Below are positions 57,187 to 64,000 of a stretch of DNA of 64,000 nucleotides, one piece after another (the stretch's first letter is position 1; every line of letters begins with the position of its first letter). Source of the stretch: DASYAN01 sp963727755 (GTDB lineage: Bacteria; Chloroflexota; Ktedonobacteria; Ktedonobacterales; Ktedonobacteraceae). The DNA is taken from assembly GCA_963727755.1 (NCBI GenBank), contig CAVSHN010000009.1:248001-312000 (forward strand). Reading direction: 5' to 3'. The notes beneath the pieces were generated by a model, which saw only the letters and a list, made by a program, of their open reading frames with translations, was not told the origin of the DNA and made no database searches. Made by a program: the position numbers and the translations under genes.

Positions 57187-59204
57187 CTACGACTGTGGTA
57201 GCGGTTCTAACGATTGATTAGGAGAATCAGACAATACGTTTGTCTCTTGTGAGGCAAAACAATCAATAAAGAGCTGGTGGGCAAAGCGGTAACCCCCTGC
57301 AACTCGCCGGAGCAAATTATGCTCGATAGCCTCCTCAAGGAAACGAACATAATGCCAGGGCATGGCTCCATTTCGATAGAGGACATAGCGGAGAACATAG
57401 TGACAAACATATGCTCTTCCACCAGTGACCTGAGCAATCAAAGTTCCTAAGAAAACTCCTAAGAAAATCCCCAAGGTCAACCCGTGCACCAGTCCTCCCA
57501 TCCAATCTCCGATTAGCCCTGCAATCACCCCCACCAGCAATCCTCCAATTAGCCCAAAGTAAAGAGCCTTGCATCCTGAATCATATATCCCCTGATTAGG
57601 CCTAATACGCATATCTTTGTCAATTTGCTCACCTGAGACTTCATGGATCACCCCTACAATTAGCCCACACACCAGTCCAGCCAATAGACTGCCAACCAGC
57701 CCCACAAGCAGCCAACCGATTACTCCCCCGATTAGACCCGCAAGCAGTCCTCCGATTAGCCCATAGCCAATTAGCCAAGCGAGTAACCCCACAATCAGTC
57801 CTACAATTGCCCCCTGCCAAATGCTATTCCATGACCAATCCAAACTTTCCAGCGGGCGAAACTTCTTTATGTCAGACAACCCGGCAAAAAGCCCTCGCCA
57901 CACAGATTTCCATGACCATGTCAAAACCTCTGCTGGGCGGATTATCTTTATATCCTCCACTAGTCCTCCGACTAGTCCCAACACTAGTCCTAGCAGCCAG
58001 CCCAATACTAGCCCATAGAGCATCCTTCCAATTAAGCTATAGATCCATGCACCAACCACTCCATAGACCAGCCCTCCAACCATCCCATAGATCAGCATAA
58101 AAAACAATCGATATTGGTTTTGAGAGTTTTCTGTGGTAAGCCAACTGGGTTGGAGCCATTCGAGGTAGAATTCTGTAAGATGGTGCTGTTTCATTTGCTG
58201 GGCTAACCAAGCAAGCCAACCTCGTGTCTGTTGCGGGCTGAACGGCTGTCCAGAGGTTTGCTGCTCCAGCATCCGTCTCGTACAGCGATCAAGGATCTGC
58301 CGTTGTTGCTCCTCCGGTGAACCCAATTGAGGCAAATCGATGACGGTTTCACCTCGATAGGCAAGGACAAGAACATGAAGCATGAGAGGCGTGGTGAGCA
58401 ATTGCCGGAACGTGGCATTACTACGCACAGCCTCACGGATGGCTACCACTGGCTCGCCCAACTGCTCAAAATACTCTATGACCTGTCCCTCCTGTAAGGG
58501 TTGCACGGTGACGGCATGAGATAGAGCAAGTCGCGACTCTTGAGCCTGATATTCGTGACAACGCGAACAGACAACTAGAGGTATGGAATGTTCTTCTCCT
58601 CGATAGGCATTGATGGCCTCAATACAAGCTGGCCGTAAGGATTCTTGAAGTTCATCCAGACCATCAAACAGCAAAAGCCAGTTATCTTGCTTAAGCCATG
58701 CCTGGCTCAAGGGAGATGGGATATTATAGACCAGTTGCAATTGGTTTATTAGCCAACTCTCCAAGGGAGGTTTTTGGTTTGCCCATCCCGAGAGATTGAT
58801 GATGACAGGGATAGGAAGCGCAGAATCACTTTCAGCACGTGTCAGCAATTCGCAGGCCAGCTCCAACAACAATGTCGTTTTACCCGCTCCCTGCTCTCCC
58901 AGAATGAGCAAACGCTGTCCAGCATGATCATAGGCCTGGACAATGGAAGTGTAAGATGGAAGAGGGTCCTCTGTGCAAGTGGAGACCCATGCAAGACCAG
59001 TTGTACAGAAGAACGGATATCATCCCTGGATCCATGCAGCCCGACAGAGCCCATCGCCACTCCCTGGAGCGAGTGCTCCAATTGCCTAGTATACTCTTGG
59101 TACAAAATGTGTATGAGGATATCTCGGTTCTGCTCAGTAAATTTCTGTGTTAGTGTCATTCGCATAGTACCTCGTCCAGAGTCGAACATCTCTAGTTCCT
59201 TCAA
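57187..59204 (-). pseudogene. NACHT-domain ATPase with glycine-rich membrane tail, frameshifted
   Basis: The N-terminal frame (59204 onward; MTLTQKFTEQNRDILIHILY likely begins at 59156) is lost near 58960. The NACHT core continues in the next frame as DPLPSYTSIVQAYDHAGQRL into Walker A LILGEQGAGKTTLLLELA, then VIINLSGWANQK, Walker B WLLLFDGLDEL and VVCSRCHEYQ. The C-terminal 290 residues are membrane segments made of GLxxG repeats (VLGWLLGLVLGLVGGLVE, GLIGGLLAGLIGGVIGWLL), ending with a short helical region (FAHQLFIDCFAS). NACHT proteins are signalling or defence ATPases. The gene is otherwise complete, about 665 residues. Confidence 0.8.
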
Positions 59205-59354
59205 GAGATTTTATGTAGGTGCGTTTATACACCCTGTAATAGACTATAACATTCCAGACAGAGAGCAAGATGCAGTAGACATGACTATCAGCAAACAAAA
59301 AGGCATCTTGCAAGAAGATGCCAATCCTCTATCTGTTTCCCGCAGAACGTGGCT

Positions 59355-59510
59355 CTAATGCTCAAAAATGACGTGTATTCCAAAAGCACACGTTGCGGCA
59401 ATAGTCATAGCAATCAATAGAAACAGGCGATAGCGTGCAAATAATTTGTCTGGGTCAAGGGCGATAGCTTTAGCGCCATGAGGAGATGGTTGTCTAGGTG
59501 GTTGCTGCAT
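59355..59510 (-). CDS. 51-residue single-pass membrane peptide
   Basis: ATG 59508-59510 follows GGGGGAAAG with a short spacer. The peptide begins MQQPPRQPSPHGAKAIALDP, then DKLFARYR, and one membrane helix (LFLLIAMTIAATCAFGIHVIF) to TAG at 59355. Pro-rich N-terminus, one Cys in the helix. No family is recognised. It lies between the NACHT gene and a decayed hydrolase on the same strand, so a link to the NACHT gene is conceivable but unproven. Confidence 0.55.
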   Translation of the reverse strand: MQQPPRQPSPHGAKAIALDPDKLFARYRLFLLIAMTIAATCAFGIHVIFEH

Positions 59511-59767
59511 GTCTTTCCCCCTTTATGTAGTTGAGACTAGGAAGGGAACCCTACTTCTGAGCAATGGACATTCCTACGCTCTATACGGTTCAAAAGCATG
59601 TTGAGTTGTGGATACCTAGCAGTATACATCATAGAAAACCAAAAAGCCAAACTATTCTCTTGTCTTTTCTTGCCAATGATGCTAGCATCATGGCAGAGGT
59701 TGTCACAAGTGCCAAGATGTTGGCGAAAAGCCAAATGGGTACAGCAGCAGATTGTTCTGCATAGATT

Positions 59768-61230
59768 CTAGAGAACGTTAGTATGGGCTAGTGGAATGCT
59801 ACCAGTCCCTCCCGGAGGGTCAGAAAAGGGTCTCAGAAACGGTTTTGGGGTATAGGCCAAAAAAGCTGGAGGCGTGCCATTGTATTGCTGGCCATAACCA
59901 CTCGCTTTCAGGTTCAGCTGCTTGATATCTTTATTAGGGTCATAATTACCCCATTTTCCACCTTTATTCAGGCAATCGATCAGTGTGTGCATCGCAGCCA
60001 GCTGCTCTCCAGAGGTGAAGTTACAATGCCCACCACGATTGACAAACACCTGACGCAGCATTGCACTATAGCCCGCTTTCTTCACCGCCTGGGCATAGGC
60101 TTGCTCAACCTGGACGAATACCAGATCATCACCAGTCGTATGCATAGTCGAAGCGGAACTGCCAGCTTACCATTATATTACGACGTTGTTCTCCATGTAG
60201 TGAACCGCTTGCTTATCAGCATAAACCGGAGTCTTCTTATTTGCATTGTCGAGAGTACGCAAGTCTGTCTGCAACTGCGAACTCATGCCAGACTTTGCAT
60301 AGAGGGAGACTACTTCGTCGTGATTGCTTGATTTTTTGAATTGATCTGAAAATTCACTCCAGCAGTCCACGTGTCGTTCCCGCCAGCAACTTGTTCGACT
60401 TGGGCCTGTGCTACAATATCATATACCAAATGCATCTAAATCGTATGATATTGATTAACCTCCTGCGCGTCATAACTAGAAGGGTTGGGGGGTTGAATGT
60501 AACAAGCCGGGGATATCCTCCAGTGAGGCAATCAGGACAATCCGTTCTTGCCCTGCGGCGGGTTTGGGCATTATCCAGGAAACTTTGCGCCTGCTTCATT
60601 GTATCACCAGCATTGGTGAAATTGGCCATTTGCAATTTGCCCCCTGCCAGCAGGAAGTTGAGTGCGAACAATCCATCAAGCTGCAGATTAAACAATCCCA
60701 CACTCCCGCTAAGCAAACCGCACATCGGCAGTGCGCCTGCGAAGCGATGTGGATACCACTGTACTAATCCTGCGGTGATAATCCCTCCCATTGAAATCAC
60801 CCCAAGCGATCGTACGCTTCGGCGTACCACAAGTGGAATCAAAATAATTGAGCAAATCGATCTGATCTTGAAATGCCTGCTTCACCGCCCAACCGTTCGC
60901 ACTGAAGGATGAGCCTGCCAGCGCATAGCCTTCAGTCAGAAGTTTCCCCGCAGTAGTATCGTCTGGTGCAGCCTGGCCCGGATTTTGGAGTGGCCCGCCA
61001 AATATATAGCCATGACTGTAAAGAAGCAGTGTCCTATTCCAGTTTGTAGGAACTTCGATCGTGTCATTAGCACCATCGGACAAAGTCTTATGTATAGTAT
61101 TCGTTGTACCACTAACCACACACGTGCTTGTGACTGACGTGACAGTGCTGGAGGCAGATGCTGAGACAACTACCTTCAAGCTACTCAAGATGGAAAAGAA
61201 TACCAATACAAGATGCAAAAGTTGCTTCAT
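59768..61230 (-). pseudogene. secreted alpha/beta hydrolase, multiply frameshifted
   Basis: From ATG 61230 a signal peptide (MKQLLHLVLVFFSILSSLKV) leads to LLLYSHGYIFGG (oxyanion HG) and QDQIDLLNYFDSTCGTPKRT. An extra T near 60804 changes AWGDSMGGIITAG into a shifted frame, which resumes as SMGGIITAGLVQWYPHRFAG (nucleophile Ser). A second break follows FLDNAQ, and pieces at 60370-60173 and 60145-59768 (VFVNRGGHCNFTSGEQLAAM with the catalytic His) finish the protein. At least three lesions are needed, so it is a true pseudogene. Relatives include tannase/feruloyl-esterase-like and other secreted esterases. Confidence 0.7.
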
Positions 61231-61269
61231 TGCCTCAATACCTCTTTTTGGAAAATGCCATCTAACCAC

Positions 61270-61438
61270 TCTCTCTATAACATCTCTAGTATTCCCTCTT
61301 TCAAACAGAAAAACAAGAGAGAAACAGGGACAAATGAAAACTCTTTATGTCCGTTGGCACCTTTTCCATTGAAAACTCAAGCGACTTGTTTTAGAATAGA
61401 ATAGAATAGGATGGCTAGGCAATTGGCCCTAATTTTTT
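61270..61438. other. divergent intergenic region upstream of tex
   Basis: Contains a short AGAAT repeat near 61392 and a small hairpin TAGGCAATTGGCCCTA followed by T8 (about 61416-61439). This resembles a terminator on the + strand, though no + strand gene precedes it closely. Confidence 0.35.
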
Positions 61439-63863
61439 TTGGACAAGTCCCTTCTCGTATTTGAAGGAGGACTAAGTGATTTTGACGCGTGCCCTCAGGA
61501 AGGTAGGCTTACACATTTGGCAACTCAAGAACAAGTGAATCAACCCTCACTGGTAACAGAAGCCTCTCAGGAAGAGGCATTGTCGATCACGGACATAGCC
61601 CAAATGCTTAGTCTCGAACTAAGCCTAGACCGTGGTCAGATTGCACGCACGATTGCGCTGCTGGACGAAAAGAATACCGTTCCCTTTATTGCACGCTATC
61701 GCAAAGAAGTGACTGGCAGCCTCGATGAAGTACAAATCCAGACCATTGCTGACCGAACTGCATCACTGCGGGCGTTGCATGAACGGAAACTAGATGTTCG
61801 CAGACTGATCAATAACCAAGGTAAGTTAACACCAGAATTACAAGCTTCTATTGACGCAGCATCGACTCTGCAAGAAGTTGAAGACCTTTATTTACCGTAT
61901 CGCCCTAAGCGCAAAACACGTGCCAGCGTTGCACGAGAGAAGGGCTTGGCTCGCTAGCCGATACTATTTTACAGCAGCCAGAATTGCTCGGCGATGTGGA
62001 AACATTGTTGGAGGAGTATGCTCGTCCTTTCTTAGATGCAGAGAAAGGGGTTGAGACCAGCCTGGAAGCCTATGCAGGCGCGTGTGATATTGCAGCCGAA
62101 GTAATTACTGAAGATGCAAATGTTCGTGGTAGGGTGAGGTCCTCATTCTTCAAGAACTCTACGATGAGTGCCCACTTGGCTGATCCTGATAAGATTGCTG
62201 AAAAGGACCCCAACGGTGTCTATCAGCTCTATTACGAGTTCAACGAAGCTATTACCAAACTTGTTCCGCACCGTATCCTCGCTCTCAATCGAGCTGAACG
62301 CGAAGGGGTGTTGCGCGTCGGCGTGTCCTTGCCTTATGAACAAACCAAGCATGATATTACCCAGCATTATCCGATAAAAGCCACCTCACCGTTTGCCAGA
62401 TGCCTTGAGGACGCAATGGAGGATGGTTATAAACGCCTGCTTGCCCCATCGATGGAACGTGAAGTTCGTGTGGAGTTGACACGACAGGCAGAAGAACATG
62501 CCATCAACATTTTTGCCACAAACCTGCGCAATTTGCTCTTGCAACCACCTCTGCGAGGAAAGAAAGTTTTGGGGCTCGATCCTGGCTATCGTACTGGCTG
62601 TAAAGTGACTGTGGTTGATGAGACTGGCAAATATTTGACGTCTGATACGATCTACTTGCATCAGGAAGCAAAGGCCCTACAGATATTGCGCAAGCTATTA
62701 GTTGAGTATGCTATCACTATCATTGCTATTGGCAACGGCACAGCTTCGCGCGAGACCGAACAACTAGTGGCTGGTCTGATTCGCCAGTTGGAGGAGGAAA
62801 CAGGGGAACAGAACAAGGTTGGCTATATGATCGTCAACGAAGCAGGAGCATCGGTCTATTCTGCCTCAGATCTTGCTCGTGAAGAATTCCCACATTGGAT
62901 GCTACAAAACGTGGTACCATTTCAATAGCTCGACGTTTACAAGATCCACTGGCCGAACTGGTAAAGATTGATCCTAAGGCTGTTGGCGTGGGACTTTACC
63001 AACACGACGTAGATCAAAAAGAGCTGGCCAACATGCTGGGACGGGTTGTCGTCTCGTGTGTAAACTTCGCTGGTGTCGAAGTCAATTCCGCCTCGGCTGC
63101 ATTGCTCAAGCATGTGTCAGGAATCAATTCGCGTGTAGCCAACGCTATCGTAAAATATCGCGAGGAGCACGGTCCCTTCAAATCACGCCAGGACTTGTTG
63201 AAAGTTCCTGGCTTTGGTCCTATGACCTTTGTTCAAGCTGCTGGTTTCCTCAAGATAGCCAATGGGAACGAGCCTCTGGACAATACTTTTATTCACCCTG
63301 AAAGCTACAATGCAGCACAAGCATTTCTAGAACTGCTTCCCGGTGATCAAAAGAAGGACCGACCTGCGGAGCGCATTGCCCAATTTCGTCAGATGCTTGC
63401 TATGCAATATACACTCAGCAAGCTGCAGAACAGCCTGGGCCGATCCAATCGTAATCGGGGTCCAGCTACTCCTGGTAGCGAGCAGACAGCACTAGCTGAC
63501 ATGGCTAAAAAGATTGGTGTTGGGGTACCCACACTCAACGATATCCTCGAAAACCTGGAGAAGCCGGGCCTCGATCCACGAGATGCCTTGCCCCCCCCAA
63601 TTCTGCGACATGACGTGCTCAAGATGGAGGATCTACAACCGGGTATGATTTTGCAAGGAACTGTTCGTAATGTTGTAGACTTTGGGGCTTTTGTCGATAT
63701 TGGAGTCAAACAGGATGGACTGGTCCATAAATCAGAAATGACTGACCGTTTTGTCAATGATCCACTCACTATTGTAGCGGTTGGTCAGATTATCCAAGTT
63801 CGCGTCCTCAAGGTGGATTTGCAGCGCGGGCGTGTCCAGCTCAGCATGCGAGACACTAAATAG
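61439..63863 (+). pseudogene. tex: Tex-family RNA-binding transcription accessory protein, two frameshifts
   Basis: Three frames together give a full Tex of about 760-800 residues. Part 1 has RTIALLDEKNTVPFIARYRK and DLYLPYRPKRKTRA, ending at 61957; TTG 61580 after AGGAAGAGG is a better start than TTG 61439. A one-base change near 61940 joins SLADTILQQPELL in part 2, which holds the YqgF/RuvC-like core KKVLGLDPGYRTGCKVTVVD. Near 62895 a T missing from CATTTGG shifts to LDATKRGTISIARRLQDPLA in part 3, with the helix-hairpin-helix region (INSRVANAIVKYREEHGPFK) and C-terminal S1 domain (GTVRNVVDFGAFVDIGVKQD). Otherwise well conserved, so sequencing error is plausible. Confidence 0.87.
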
Positions 63864-63873
63864 GAGAAAACTT

Positions 63874-64000
63874 TTGCTTCTAACCATTTTCTTTAATCCA
63901 GTCGAATTGCGTTTTATTGAGGCATCTGAAAATGATGTATACATTGTGCTGGATGTGATGCGTGCGACGACAACTCTGGCTGTTATGTTTGACCAAGGTG
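63874..64000 (+). CDS. comB: 2-phosphosulfolactate phosphatase (ComB-like), 5' end only
   Basis: A TTG at 63874 follows AGGAGAAAA and starts 10 bp after the tex stop. The 42 visible residues read LLTIFFNPVELRFIEASEND, then VYIVLDVMRATTTLAVMFDQ. The V-x-D-V-x-R-A-T-T-T motif is the ComB signature. ComB removes phosphate from 2-phosphosulfolactate in coenzyme M-type pathways; in bacteria the family is widespread and its role is less certain. The gene runs off the window. Probable operon with tex. Confidence 0.65.
   Translation, partial: MLLTIFFNPVELRFIEASENDVYIVLDVMRATTTLAVMFDQG

Noticed and set aside
59564..59764. Short + strand frame beginning MDIPTLYTVQKH
   Set aside because: A minus-strand reading of the same DNA gives a hydrophobic segment without a start codon. 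Neither strand gives a supported gene.
61416..61440. Intrinsic terminator with T8 before tex
   Set aside because: The stem is short and no + strand gene ends nearby. It may equally be part of the tex promoter region, so it is only mentioned as a possibility.

Overview
The window looks like accessory-rich chromosome from a soil-type Chloroflexota of the class Ktedonobacteria. This rests on recognised sequence style, not on a search. A C-terminal domain typical of ktedonobacterial Ser/Thr kinases lies at 13.9-14.5 kb. There are very many unrelated insertion sequences (IS4, IS5, IS66, IS607, IS630, IS1182, IS1634, ISL3 and NF041680-like), a NACHT ATPase with a glycine-rich membrane tail, a caspase-fold/TPR membrane protein, and a DHA2 transporter. 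No rRNA, CRISPR array or replication origin was seen. One irregular tRNA-Leu(CAA) is present.

Layout. 0-0.8 kb: fragment of a DEAD/DEAH helicase. 0.8-2.7 kb: intact IS4-type element. 2.7-9.5 kb: leftward operon of a large MrfA/DUF1998-like helicase, a NERD-domain SF1 helicase joined by a TGATG overlap, and a small unknown gene; each carries one frameshift. 9.9-12.3 kb: tandemly duplicated gene for an exported protein made of 9-residue repeats. 12.3-24.4 kb: graveyard of broken mobile elements (IS607, a MITE, IS630, IS4, IS5-like, NF041680-like, ISL3, IS4-like) with a truncated glycosyltransferase, a few small unknown genes and the tRNA. 24.5-31.8 kb: ordinary chromosome with a Na/Pi transporter behind a four-repeat Pho box, a peroxiredoxin, a HAD phosphatase, argS (frameshifted) and a DHA2 transporter. 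31.8-34.8 kb: Panacea antitoxin with a coupled, nonsense-mutated partner, and the debris of a liv branched-chain amino acid transport operon. 34.9-40.8 kb: alpha/beta hydrolase (frameshifted), coaE, pseudocaspase and ABC-F. 41-48.5 kb: AT-rich unknown helical proteins, an IS1634 element, a Ni/Co-type transporter, and a KdpD-like fragment split by IS5. 48.6-53.6 kb: nested IS stack (NF041680-like element split by IS66 and cut by IS1182). 53.7-64 kb: purA, a small unknown gene, an IS200/IS605-like scar, an unknown membrane protein, a NACHT gene, a 51-residue membrane peptide, a decayed secreted hydrolase, tex (two frameshifts) and the start of comB.

Two themes matter for anyone using this annotation. 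First, single-base frameshifts occur in many genes, including argS and tex, which are normally intact. Either the assembly contains indel errors or decay is extensive; raw reads would decide. Second, several broken genes carry exactly one in-frame stop (TAG, TGA and TAA all occur), which argues for decay rather than codon reassignment. The most interesting candidates are the double-helicase operon, the Panacea pair, the pseudocaspase and the 27-bp-repeat exported proteins.
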